Part shown: positions 12,766 to 25,042 of the stretch, one piece after another | Layout of the letters: each line of letters opens with the position of its first letter | How positions within the stretch are numbered: the stretch's first letter is position 1 | NCBI GenBank assembly: GCA_008933995.1 | Contig: WARS01000015.1 | Span: 10,236,861 to 10,300,860, forward strand | DNA: 64,000 nucleotides | Origin: Datnioides undecimradiatus | Taxonomy: Eukaryota > Chordata > Actinopteri > Lobotiformes > Datnioididae | Reading direction: 5' to 3' | Position numbers and translations under genes: made by a program | Notes under the pieces: model-generated | Told to the model about the DNA's origin: nothing | What the model saw: the letters and a program-made list of their open reading frames with translations, nothing else | Database searches by the model: none

Positions 12766-15700
12766 GCTGATAGCAATATTTTAAATTCTCAGCATTTTTC
12801 ATGCAGATTTTTTTCTCCAATTTTCACAACTCATATACATTCCCAAATACCTCTTTAAATAGACCACTTCAATTTTACAGTAATGACAAGCCACTGCCTC
12901 CATAATTCCTCTTGCTCTCAATTATGTGGGTCATATAAAATAAGCTTGTTGTGGCCCCAGTAACCTTTACCCTAGACACAAAACATTTGCAAACAGTTGG
13001 AAAAATACAGGTGTACTTCTTGTCCAAATAAACACAATGAAGTAAGATGGGTATCTGGATTTTATGCCAGAGAGCGAGAGTGAAACAATGACTAATGATA
13101 TACAGTGGCAGTGATTAACTAGTAATACCGAAAATGTTGCTTCATCACCACTTCCAACCCCAAGCGCGCTGCGTACTTTACACCAGTCAGCCATGTCAGA
13201 AACACCCAACAACCAGCCAGTGTCCTCTGACAGAAAACACAAAGGAAAATATCTCTGCAGCCATAACAACAGACAGGAAGAGACACCCAGAGAGGGCAAA
13301 TGGCCGGGATTTTATAGCAAGTATAACCAGATCCATAACCAGTCATAACCAGACACATCTTGCATCCAGGTTTATGTGTTTTTCTGTCCTGCCTGCAGGA
13401 ATGTGGGCGTCTGTATTATAAAGTTGTGCAGGCTGGTACAGGCATGTGGGCTAGGCAACATGAGCCACACCACATCAGGTCCTACTTGGCAAAGTTTACA
13501 CAAAGACACTGGCAACAAATTGTGAGGTTTCTTACCAAAAATGTTTTTTTTATATGTGTTATAAATATGTTATAAATGCTAATTCAAAGCACATTTGTTT
13601 TTAAAACATGCTGACAATGTGAATCTGAAATGCAAACTGAGAGCAGGTCAGATAATTTAGTTTTTGATGAGTTTTTCAATATTCTAAGAAATGTGTGATT
13701 TCAAAGATCCATGATGTGTATCCATGAAACTATATTTATTTTCTTCTCTTCTCTCCTATATTAGAGTTTTTCTTGTGAAATATTGGCATGTATTTGAACC
13801 TTCAGGCCCTGAAATAATTCACCTCAAACAAGTTGAGAGAAGAAACCCATCCCATCTCAGAGATAGATAAACCGTGTCAAAGACTAATACGGTCATGTTA
13901 AAGGACCACAAGGCTGTGAATCAGTGCTTTCTGGTATTGTTCAAACAAAGTTGAAAGGTCAGTTGAAAGTTGATCCCATAGGACCAACCTGTCAACCTTG
14001 TGTCCTGATTTCCTCTGTTCGACAGGTGTGATGCTGCTTTGGCCGTACGGACTCACCAAGAGCGTCTCATCTAGTGCCTCTCTATCTGCAGGTACTCACC
14101 AGGAGTACACACTTTACTTGCACTTTTGAACCAAATGATTTGATTTATTGAATTAACACTGCAAATACATAATTCAGCTGGAAGTAATCTTATATGGGAT
14201 GCTATACTTTTGATGGCTGTCGAGAATATTATCTGCATTTCACGTATCATGTTCAGTTTTTTGGCTAGGGTTAAAATGACAGATGCAGTGCAGCTGCAGG
14301 ACTTTTGTCTCCCCCCTCTGACAGTGAGAGTAACTACATGACCACTGTAGACATGCCTAAGACACTACAGATTCCCCTCTCAATGCTCTTAGTGGCTGTG
14401 GTCAACTATATTGCTATATATATATATATATTGCTATATTGCTTACTGCCACTTTGGCACTGCTAAACCTCTCATTGCTGGTTGATATGAAGCACACCAG
14501 TACTGGTGCACTACAGCAGCAAAGTTATACCAGACCGGATTTAAAGACTGTGAAATGCAGACAGATTTACCTGTAGCTTGGTGTTAAAATAACTGTACAC
14601 TGGATTTGAAATGAAACAGGGTAAAATGCTGTGGACCTGAAAGGACGATAATAGTTGGTGGTTCTTCAAGTTGTTGGTTGACAGAAAACTGAGGCACCTT
14701 TTTGATCATTAAATTAGTTGTTGGATTCAGCTTTCAAGTTAAAGTACCCAACATTTGCTGGTATCAGCTTTTTCAATGTGAGGATTTGAAGCTTTTGTCT
14801 GTTTTCTATCATTGTAAATACTTGATACAATACATTGTAAATACAAGAATGTGGCACATTTTACAGATTTTACCTCTATGGAGGTGCTAAAATCTGTAAA
14901 ATGTGCCACATTTTTTATGCAGCATTTTTCCAACAAAAGTTTCAAAGTACTTTACAACATGTATAAAAGATAAAATAGTTTAGCTCTACAATAAAACCAG
15001 GGAAATAGAGTTACAGATAATAAAATCCAATAAAAAACACCATGCTTGTAATTTTTGCTTTTTGCATTATTGAGGAATTTCAAAGATGTTGTTTCTGCAA
15101 ACCTTCTCTAGTCCTAATGGTTGAAATTTCAAGCTGAAATAATCTAAAGCTGTATCTCCAACTCAGTGCACTTAGTGTAAATGTTTCAGCGTTACATGTG
15201 AAAAGGTTACCATCAGCACTCTTGTTGGTGTTTCAGGGCAGGAAGAGGAGCGCCCTCATGTGGTCAAGCGGTCAACACAGAGTTGCGACAGCTCATTTGA
15301 CAACTTCTGCCTGAATAATGGCCAGTGCATGCTGCTGGTGGACATTAACGAGCACCACTGCAAGTATGAACCTGTGTGTGTGTTTGTGTTATGTGAATGT
15401 GTGTCTGCAGCTTTTAATCACTCTGTGTGACGATGAATGACTCGTCTCTTTGTGGTGCAGGTGCCAGAGTGGCTTCTATGGCCCCAGGTGTAGCAACCTG
15501 GAGTTCGTTGTTCAGCCGATGGGAGAAGAGAAGATAATTCTCATTGTCTTCTGCATCACTCTGCTGATTATAGGTCTGTCTGGAGCTCTGTACTTCTGCT
15601 GCAAATGGTAAGGTCTAGTCTGTGAATGAATGTGTGTGAGTTTCAACACAACGACATTTACTATGACGTTTTGTAAATCTGCCTGCTAGTATGCTCCTGC

Positions 15701-16660
15701 TATACTTTCTTAAATGTCAGAAAACAACCAGAAACCTTGACAAAGTGTTTACACGCAGCAGTAGAATAGCCTTAGCATATTTATGTTTCTCCAAACTGGA
15801 TAAGGTGGTTAGACGAAGCACATCATTAATAATATCATAATCATATCGTGTTTCATAGTAGCACACTGCTGTGATGTTTTTGTTTTAAAAGTTTTGTGTT
15901 TAAAATGTTTTGTTTGTCAAACGGCAAACAAAATGTTCATGTGGGTCTTATCAACTTAAAACACAATAGTTTACAGCTTATCGCTGCGCCCAAGTGGCCA
16001 AAAAAAATCTTTCATTGCAGTTTTAAGTAAAATTATGAGCTAGCTCTGCTTAATCTAATATTTGGATTTAGTATTTCAATTTTCTTTTACTTTTGGTATT
16101 TAAATAACAATTTTTCAGTCAGATCTAATTAAACCTGATTATATATTAAGTTAAATAACGTTCAGGTGCTGTTTACATGCAAAGATAATATTAATCCAGA
16201 TATGGGTGACATCATTAAACAGCTTTTCTACATTAATTTACACTGAAACCTAACTTTTTCTTTTTCTGCTGATTCACTCTGCTCTTGGTGGCATACAAAT
16301 TCAGCTAAATACAGTCTGACCAAGTATTACGAGGGTGACTCAATTGCTGCCTTTCATCATGTAAAACCTGCAGGTGTAGCTTGTATTTCAGATGAACCCC
16401 CTCCTGACGTAAAGTCTGCTTCAACATCCTGTTTCGTGCAGCGACATGTCAAACCACAATGATTGTAATCTCAAAGCCATGTCTTTGGACATTTAAACCT
16501 GGTCATCAGTTCAAAGAAAGGTGGAAAATTAAGATAATGATTGACATTGCATCTTTTTAAATACATTAAATGATGTTCTGTATTATTTTACAGGTATAAG
16601 AAAAACAGATTCCCGCGTCAGCAGAAACATCAGGGTTACAAAGGAGTCCAGGCTGTTTAG
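10311..16660 (+). CDS. ereg: Epiregulin-like EGF-family growth factor precursor
   Basis: Five exons: 10311-10353, 14026-14091, 15237-15363, 15461-15607 and 16594-16660; 450 nt, 149 aa, stop TAG 16658-16660. The signal peptide spans about residues 1-25, split by the 3.7-kb first intron. A basic processing site VVKR (45-48) lies just before the EGF domain C53 to C89 (CX7CX5CX10CXCX8C). The transmembrane helix is about 104-125, followed by CKWYKKNR. The MLLVDINE stretch in loop B and the CKWYKKNR junction resemble epiregulin. Position between epgn and areg agrees with the mammalian order. The EGF domain is interrupted by a phase-2 intron after C78. No TATA box is evident upstream, unlike the two neighbouring ligands. 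Confidence 0.9.
14848..14912. repeat. Perfect 25-bp inverted repeat with 15-nt spacer
   Basis: The arm at 14848-14872 (begins AATGTGGCACATTTTACAGA) is the exact reverse complement of 14888-14912. A further CCTC/GAGG pair (14873-14876 with 14881-14884) extends the stem inward. It lies in ereg intron 2, about 325 bp before the EGF exon. Confidence 0.9.
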
Positions 16661-16667
16661 AGTGCTG

Positions 16668-16700
16668 CACACACAGACACACACACACACACACACACAC
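16668..16700. repeat. (CA)n microsatellite in ereg 3' UTR
   Basis: CA-dinucleotide run starting 8 nt after the ereg stop codon, broken by one CAGACA interruption. Confidence 0.85.
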
Positions 16701-17855
16701 TGCATCTGCTGCTGGAAAGAGCAAACCAGGATTTTCCCAAGTTTCAGAATGAAAATTTCAACATACCACAACATTATCCAATGAGTTCACACTCAGTGGC
16801 TGGTTTACAGGATTGTTCCTGCACGCAGTGTTGTACGTCATTACACTTAAGATCACTGTATCAAGGAGGCGGATCAACACAAAGAGATTAAAATGTTGAA
16901 AAGGAAACAGCTTTGTGTGCGGTGCGATTGTTGTTTCAGCACCTGCTACCCTCATGTTTGAAAAAGATGAATGGAGAGACACACAAAACACAGTTTCTGT
17001 GGGTGATACCACCCAGAGTGATGGTGAGAACTCACCAAATGAACCAATGTGACTGTCAAACACTTCTGACCCCTTAGTGATGCATACTTTAAATTAAACT
17101 TAGGCCCTGATTATATAAATTAATTTGTGTGCTTTTTAAACTTCTAAAGCAAACTTGGCTTATTTGACTGAAAATAACAGCTAAAATTAATGGTCATTAC
17201 ATTCAAACAAATCAGCTGTAGTATCTTCAGATTCAGTTTGGTAAGGTTAGAGTACGGATCTACATTGTTTTATAAATTTTTAATTTATTTTTACTTGTTG
17301 TGCCTTTTTTTTAAGTTGTATTTATTGTTGCTTTCCCCCCTTTGTGCTTATTACAAATACCCATTATTATCATTCCTACTGCCATTAAACTGGCCACTGA
17401 GTGTAACAGATCTATGTTTTATTATTATTATTTGTTTAGTCAGAAAGTATTCTCATTTTGATAATTTATTATAAAGTATTGCTGTGTACACACATATCTT
17501 TTCTGCTTTGGATGTTCTGTTACACAAACATGAATATAACTTGAATTTTTTCACTCCTGTATGAATTTCTTCAGTGGTCTCACTTCATGTGACATTGTTG
17601 TCTGAAGGCCGCAGTTTAAAGTCTTCACATTTCACATTGTTCTCGAGACTTCTTGCAGTTTTCAGATTTTTCTAAAATGTGGTAAACATTTCTCTTGAGA
17701 GAAAACATCTCTTTTCACCAAAACATAAGAAACGCTCAGATTTTCACCAAATTCTTCACAGTTTTTCAAAGGGTTTTGTTTTTTATCAGATGTTTTTTCC
17801 AATGGCAGTATTAATGTAACTGCACATGTACCAGAGTTTTAAAAAAAACATGTTT

Positions 17856-17861
17856 AATAAA
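17856..17861 (+). terminator. Candidate poly(A) signal AATAAA for ereg
   Basis: AATAAA about 1.2 kb after the stop. The intervening region has many ATTTA motifs and is AT-rich, as expected for a long 3' UTR. Nearer signals were not evident. Confidence 0.45.
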
Positions 17862-18617
17862 ATATAAATTTGGACAATTTCAAATGTGCTGCTGTATCTC
17901 CCCTTATTTAAATACTGCTGTTCAGCTGCGTGACTACTTTCTGGGCTCCAGATTTAGGACAAAAGAAATTTTCTTTTTTAGAAATGTGAAATTATGTCAG
18001 TAACATTACTCAGTAAGAGGGAATCATCTGATAGGCTTCCAGATGTACGTCACTGTGTGTTTTAAACTGTAGCTCCTTTTAAGTAGAGCTCTACTTAGCT
18101 GTAGCTTCATAGATCCTAAAAGCCTCTAAAAGACATTATGACAATTGTAATGAATTAAATCAAAGACAGCTGTGTTTGCCTCACAGTCCCACAGCCAAGG
18201 TGCCGTGAATGCTGGCTCAGTTAATGGATGTGAGTCATCATTAATGTTAGTAGTTACACCTGTGCTTATCCATGACAAACAAAAATGTGTGGAGTGAAAA
18301 ACCTCCAAACATGCCTGGCCTGCCTTAAAACACAGAAAGGAAACCTTTGAATCATTATTTCATTTGGTAATTGAACAACTAACTGGGAAAATGCAGCAAC
18401 TGTGTATTATATGCCCATCTGAGTGCATCTGTAGTTAATCTCATAAATCAAGAAACATATTATGGGATTATTTGGATATAACTATAAAATCTTGGGAACT
18501 TTGAAAATTTGTATTCCATTCAAATTTGGTGCATTTGGTAAATATTAACTCCGGTAAAGAAAAGGGTTATGGTTTAATAATGACACGAGTCTATGTTTTG
18601 TGTGCACGCATATTCCT

Positions 18618-18619
<2 letters not shown>

Positions 18620-18649
<30 letters not shown>
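18620..18649. repeat. (CA)n microsatellite
   Basis: About 15 uninterrupted CA units. Confidence 0.9.
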
Positions 18650-18651
<2 letters not shown>

Positions 18652-19479
18652 GAAGTCAAGGCTGACACACTTTTGATATATGATGTCAGAATGGATGGAA
18701 GACTCCACAACAGGCAATTATCACATAGTCGAGCCGCCTTTACTGACCCTAGGATACAAGTGTCAATCAAGATTTATGAAACACTGTCGCTTTTCCTTTT
18801 CAGACTGATTTTGGATACTTTTTAATTATAATTAAAGTGTGAAAAATATGTACATTTAAAATTGCAATGTCACAATTACACAATGCGAAGAAATCAGCAT
18901 GCTTGTATTATGTCAGTCATCATCTGACCTACTGAGTGCGGAGTTACTCAATAACCTCTGTAACCCTCATTAGAGCTTCAACCAGAGCCAATAAGCCATT
19001 TTTAACTAATGGCCGGAGTGTCTATCCACTCTGTATGCTAATGAACAGCAGTAATTACACATAAACATTAACTTGCCTGCAGACGCTGGTCTGTTTAAGA
19101 CACACTTAAAAACCCATAAGCATGCACTTACACACACACACAAACACAAGGACCCGCAAACACACACCTTAATGTGGTGTCCATTTTCGTTCTAAATATA
19201 AAACCTATGGATGAACATTTACAATGACATTCAGGAAATGCTTCTTTAATCTGTGCTCATTCTCTGGAACTGTTGTAACTGTTGCATAAGTAATAGTAGG
19301 TTGCTTATGCAGTGAGTAATGTGGTTGGTGGAAGCCCCATTAAGCATCCTTGCGTGTCCTTTTTAACAAAACAAAAAAGTCCATGTGTATGTGCACATTT
19401 GTTTTGCAGCTCAGGGCTGATTCATGTCATATTTATATTGTCACATTTGTTAACCACGCAATCAGCACAGCTGTAGGGA

Positions 19480-19925
19480 CACTAATGTGGGCCTGTTGGT
19501 CAGCCAACCCACCACTATGGTCCAGACTGAAATATTTCAACAGCCACTGGGTTGCTGTGAAATTTTCTCTAGATATTCATGATCCTCAGAGGATGACTCT
19601 AATTGATTCTGATGATCACGTGTCTTTTCTTTAATATCACCAGCAGCTACAAGTTTCCAGTTATTCAGTAAAATATTTCAACATCTGTCATGTAAGAACT
19701 GGCACTTTATACAGACATTCATGATTCCCAGAGGGGTACTCCTAATGACGTTGATACTGTGAGGGGAATGCCTCTGTAACTGTTGGTGCTGGTGATCCCT
19801 CCATCATCATGTTGAATTTTCTCTTTATTTTTTATGGTTTGACAGTCCCATTAGCCTACAGTTTGAGTTTACAGAGCCTACTAAACACGAGCATGTTAAC
19901 ATTGCTAATATTAGCATTCGGTTAA
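19480..19925 (+). repeat. Interspersed repeat, internally duplicated
   Basis: It contains GTCCAGACTGAAATATTTCAAC, then an ATTCATGATCCTCAGAGGATG block that recurs in diverged form about 145 bp later (AACATTTCAAC/ATTCATGATTCCCAGAGG-type), and ends in a GCATGTTAACATTGCTAATA-type tail. Related copies occur at about 30270-30520 and 45700-45890. I recognise it as a widespread percomorph repeat; no open frame. Confidence 0.55.
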
Positions 19926-21480
19926 AATTCACTAACAATTGACAGTAACAGCATTGCACATGACTGACATTCATACCAAACAGGGCTTGAGTTATAAATC
20001 AAGGCAACACACTCAAAGAGGCCATATACGAGTTCACATAGTCAAGATATCAACCGGTCCAAACTGGAAAAATACAACAGCACTTATTTCGAAGTACAGC
20101 CTTATTAATCACCTCATGAACCTGTATTTGCAAGTGTGTAAGCACTTGTTCTTCACGTGGGCAATAATCCCTTTTATTGTGACAGCTACTGAGCTTGTAA
20201 TTGTTTTGTGAAAAAGCATGATTCAGGTTTTATCCAAATAAATACGGTTACATTTGCGTGTCAGAAAGTTTTCACCCTTCATGCCGTCAGCCACGTTGCA
20301 GTGTGTGTTTACAGTGGGCGGCTGTTATGAGGTGCTTCTCTCCAGCTTGTGTCAGACTTTCCACATGTTCATGTCACATATCCCCAGTGCCATTACACAT
20401 AATCCAAACAATTTAATTCCGCTGCAGTTATAAACAAAATGTGTCAGGAGCTTCTGGTCGTCATTGAAGAATGAAATGGACAAGTTCCCAGCATTCCTGG
20501 TAGGTTTCCATTGGATTCCACCAGAGCACGAAGGATGGGACAGCCTCTCTCTACAGACACAACAACATAACCAACACACCCTCCTATGCAGCATACCCAC
20601 CCAAGCCTTGAGGTGTCCTCATGGTTACGGTACACTGAAATAGAAACACCAGGCATCTTTTAATCAAACCACACAGGCAACAAGCCAGACACAGAAAGAC
20701 AATTACCCACATACCAAAAACTTTAAAATTTTTATTGACTCCTCTCTGTTCACTGTTAAAGGTACAGTTAATGATGACTTATCTTAAAAATCGTGACAAA
20801 AAACAAGATTCAGGGGTGGGTTTTGTATCAGTTTCATTATGCCACATTCAGAGACCAATGTCCCACCGATTTGCTTATATCTGTAAACGATACCAGTTCT
20901 GATACCAGCCATGATAACAGACACACGCAATGATAAAAATATATTTTATGATCCTATTATTGACCATCTTTGCACCTTGAGCAAAGTGTAGATGTGATTC
21001 CTGTCTGGTGTTTATTATAAGCACAGTGTATGTCAAGCTTCAACCTTGCATGTCCATTTTCTTTTAGTTAATTTACATGTTTTGAACTCCTTAAGCCATC
21101 CTTGAACACTTTCACTGTGTGAAATGACAGAATATAATAAAATACAGCTGTACATTTTTTTCAGCTTCTGAAAACTTGATACCTTGGACCTACAAACTTT
21201 TCACCTAGTGAGTGTGTTAGTATGTATGTGTGTAAGTGTGTGCGTCACTAATGGATCGATGCTGTAATTGTGGCCTGTTACTGAAATGTGCGGAAGCATT
21301 AACAGGTAAAGAGGTAGAAATGAGTGTCTCTGTGTGAGTTCTAATGGCGAGGAGAAACAAGTCAGAATACATCAACCTGTTTTATGTCTCTGTCTTGTTT
21401 AGACTTATTATTCCCAGACGGAAGTCTAGTTATGTGTGAGAACATGAGATGCAAAATGTGTTGCCAGAGGCAGATTAGTC

Positions 21481-21493
21481 ACACACATACATG

Positions 21494-21545
<52 letters not shown>

Positions 21546-21643
21546 ATTATTACACGCACGTTTCTTGCTTCCCTTGGATGTAACTGTATAATTGTGTTTA
21601 AGCGTGCACACACACACACACAAATATGATTGCGCCTCTCTAC

Positions 21644-21682
<39 letters not shown>

Positions 21683-21683
21683 C
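21481..21683. repeat. Compound CA / CA / TC / CA microsatellites upstream of areg
   Basis: CA run at about 21481-21543, a second at 21605-21623, a (TC)n run at 21644-21670 passing directly into (AC)n to 21683. The last tract ends about 40 bp before the areg TATA box. Confidence 0.9.
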
Positions 21684-21720
21684 CTTCTTTCTCCTTGGAG
21701 TTTAGAGGCAGGCGTTGGTC

Positions 21721-21728
21721 TATAAAAG
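21721..21728 (+). promoter_or_regulatory. TATA box of areg
   Basis: TATAAAAG lies 126 nt upstream of the areg ATG at 21854, giving a predicted start near 21750. Confidence 0.65.
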
Positions 21729-21853
21729 CTGCACCCAGCAGAGGTAAAGACAGCAAAGCACAACCTCTATCAGCAGGGGACACACACTCTGACATACACA
21801 CACACACAGATTAGTGCAGGCCTGTCTTACACACAACACTGTCTTCCTGGGAT

Positions 21854-24800
21854 ATGAACACTCTCGTCCTCACTTGTTTCTTGTGCTTCGGTAAGTTTGG
21901 ACTTGTACTTTTATTGTGAATGTGCACTTGTGTGTATGAGTGTGTGCAGAGAGCGTAATTCAATGAAAAGGATAGAAGAAATGTAAAATGAGGACAGCGA
22001 GAGGGTGTGAAGGAAAAAACAAATGTCTCTGCAAGTGAGAGCTTGTGAATCAGGAGTGAGAGATTCAGGTGTTTGGGAAAAAATTAATTATGTCAGACCC
22101 GCAGCTCCTCTGACTATCAAAATCTATTAATAGACTAAAGTTATTATCACTTCAAGTTACTGTATAGTGCCAGACGCTACGAAAGGTCAACATATTTCAA
22201 ATAGTTAATTGAGTGAGTCTGATTCATCATTGTTCTTGTCTGGTGTGAGTGATGCATTCAGGTACAGGTCGGCTCTGGATGTGGACTGGTTGTACTGGTT
22301 TTAGTGCCAATACAGTATGTGTCTAATTTGCAGGCTCAAATTGCTGTGAATGTTTTAAGATGAATGGATGAGTCAGGTATAAAGAATACAATGTCAATAG
22401 AAAGTAACTAAGCAACCTTAGGTTCCCACTGACCATAGAAGAAGAAGAACTGAACTGAACTAAATTTTCAAATCTGTAATAGTGATTCAGTATCACTTTG
22501 TGGCAACAGGTTCTAGTTTCTTTTGAGTGTAGACAATAAAACCAACTACACCATGTGACATTAACTTGGACCCTAATTGCACCTTGTTGCTTATCATTTT
22601 TGTATCTCTATGTACATTTGATGTGATCTTATTCTTTTCTGGTTATACACTAGTCTGCGGTGCTCTTGGTACTCAGGGATCTGAGGCCACATTCTCCAGT
22701 GAACTTGCTGGTGTGACCGGGGGTCCAGCCTCCGGAGAGGGCCTCCAGAGCTCACTGACAGACGATGACGAGCTTGACCTGGACGAAGAGCTTTCAGGAG
22801 GAGACAACGAACACGTCAGCCTTCATGGTACGACATCTGATCTTGAGTTTGATATTTTTTATTACACTTCTTGCTGGTTGATTTTGGTTAAAGCTCATAT
22901 TTCAAAATGACTTAACTTATCAGAAAGAATGCCTTTTCTAATTTATGTGTGACAGTTTCTCGGGATGCCTTTGTTCATACATTTCCCTGATTTAAACATC
23001 TTCAACTGAAATATGGTAAATTATTTAGATTTCCCATTAGTAAAACATCCAAGTAGGTGTGCTGACATCTGAAAGATAATAATATAAACTAGCACTGTGC
23101 TACCGTTTGAGAATTATGTGTGGTGAGAATGTAAGGAGGACTCTTGTCTCTATGCCTGAAAACTGACCCTCGGATTTAAAACTTATTTTATTTTATACCA
23201 TGAATAAATCCATAAACAAGTTTCACTTGCAATTTCTCTCCTGTGACAGAGCTACATCCCAATAGAGATGACAAGAAGAAAAAGAAAAGCAAAGGCAAGA
23301 GGAGGAACAAGCACAAGAGCAAAATCACCACTCCTTTCAACCCAGAGCACACCTTCTTCACCAGTGGATACATGTCGACCCTAAGCACCACAGAGGATCC
23401 CTGCACCTCCACCCACCTGGGCTACTGCATTCACGGTTATTGCAAGCACATCGAGGGCCTGGAGGAGCCAGTGTGCATGTAAGTACAGTGTCAAACATAC
23501 AAATGATACTTTGGACTAAATATCAATAAATATTATTACTAAATATCAATCTGCACTGGTAACATTCTACAGATGCATGAAGGGTTACGACGGGGAGCGC
23601 TGCGGGATCCAAACTCTGGGGACAGTTAAAAACTCGTCCGACCAGAGCAGCAATACTGAGTTGGTGCAGACAGTCTTAGTAATCATTGCTGTGGTCCTGT
23701 CAGTCATCAGCTGCACTGCCATCCTGCTCATGACCTGCGCACAGTGAGTATTGAAGTGGCACTCTGCCATTCACACACATGCTCAGACACACATTTTTGA
23801 TTTCAAAGCATGGCTACAGGCTTACAGTGAGTGGGAAGCCAGTGAGGGCTCTTGTGGTTAAAAACTCCTCAGTGTCAGGTGAAAAGATGTGAGTAGTGAC
23901 TTTGTGTGTACCTCAGTGGCAGTATGACAGGCTTAAGCTCAAATAGGGTGACAGTGGCAAGCACTGTCGTACACAACTGGAGCTTAAAAAGGAAAAATAA
24001 GAAAAGAAAATCACATGGAAAGTGAGAATGTCTACATTAGTAATCAGTATTATTAGTAAAAGAAGTAGAATAGAGTTTCAAAAGAAATGTACAGATTTGT
24101 ATTTTTCCTTTAATCCTCGATCAACAAGTTAAAAAAAAGAAAGATAAGTGACATTGTACAAAAGCCAACAATAAAGGACAATCCTTTATTCTAACATTGT
24201 TAGAGGGAAGGTTATTGGAGCTTTATGCATGAGGGCAATCATCCACACCCCAGTGAATCTCACCATAACACACACTGCAATCAATCCACGCATCCTGCCC
24301 TGAAACACTTCTTGGCATTGGAACACACTGACACATCAAAAAGCACATTAACACACCCAAACACACCCACACTGTACAGGTATTGCTCACCACCTTCACG
24401 AGATGGACTCAAGGACCTCAGCTTTCACATCTCATTTTTACTTTTATTGTTCATTTCACTAGCGAAATCTGCATGTCCCCCCACAGACTGTGTCACATCA
24501 ATTTATGTCTGCATGACTCACACATTCTTTTAACTTAAAATCTGTTACTTACCGTAATGGTTTGACATGTCATCCACAGCGTAATCACAGTTCCTTATCA
24601 ATATGTAAACAAATTACAGCTATTGTTGGAATGTAGGACAAAGTCAATAGTTGAGTCATCATAAGCACTGCAGATAAAGTCTTACCAAATTACTGACTTA
24701 TTACTGTGAGAGTGAGTGCTTCAAATCCAGTGAATAAAAAAAGACAGAATATAAAAAGGTAATGTTGTGACAGAGGTAATTTAAACAATCAGTCCTGTAA

Positions 24801-25042
24801 TCCTGCCAAAATACGACAAAAACATGCCTTGAATTTCAGGATCATGTGACTAACTTTTCACTCCTGCCATTCAGTATAGCTTTACTGTGATCATCTGATA
24901 GTCACGAGTGTTAAATGCAGCTTTTATAGTCACGCTGAATGTCTTTTGTAGTTACAGGTCACATAAAAACTTCTTGGCATCGTATCTGGGAACTGCGATG
25001 GAGCAGGAGAAGCTACAGAAACCCATTGGTGACGTTGTGTGA
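21854..25042 (+). CDS. areg: Amphiregulin-like heparin-binding EGF-family growth factor precursor
   Basis: Five coding exons: 21854-21890, 22654-22827, 23250-23478, 23573-23743 and 24952-25042; 702 nt, 233 aa, stop TGA 25040-25042. Signal peptide about 1-19; acidic propeptide (DDDELDLDEE, 49-58); basic heparin-binding stretch at 79-95, rich in Lys/Arg; EGF domain C122 to C157 containing CIHGYCKHIEGLEE; transmembrane helix about 177-202; tail to residue 233. The basic stretch followed by EGF, with the CIHG-CKHIE signature, identifies amphiregulin rather than HB-EGF. The spacer between basic stretch and first Cys is about 26 residues, fairly long. The last coding exon continues to a donor after 25062, so the terminal exon at 27234 is probably 3' UTR, as in human AREG. 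Confidence 0.92.

Larger units (their letters stand above)
17862..21720. other. Intergenic region between ereg and areg
   Basis: No gene found. It contains a (CA)n tract at about 18620-18649, an interspersed repeat at about 19480-19925, and CA/TC tracts just before the areg promoter. ORFs here are short and lie in repeats. Confidence 0.6.

Noticed and set aside
21384-21814. Overlapping 60-95 codon frames on both strands
   Set aside because: They consist of His-Thr, Cys-Val or Leu-Ser repeats produced by CA/TC microsatellites upstream of areg.
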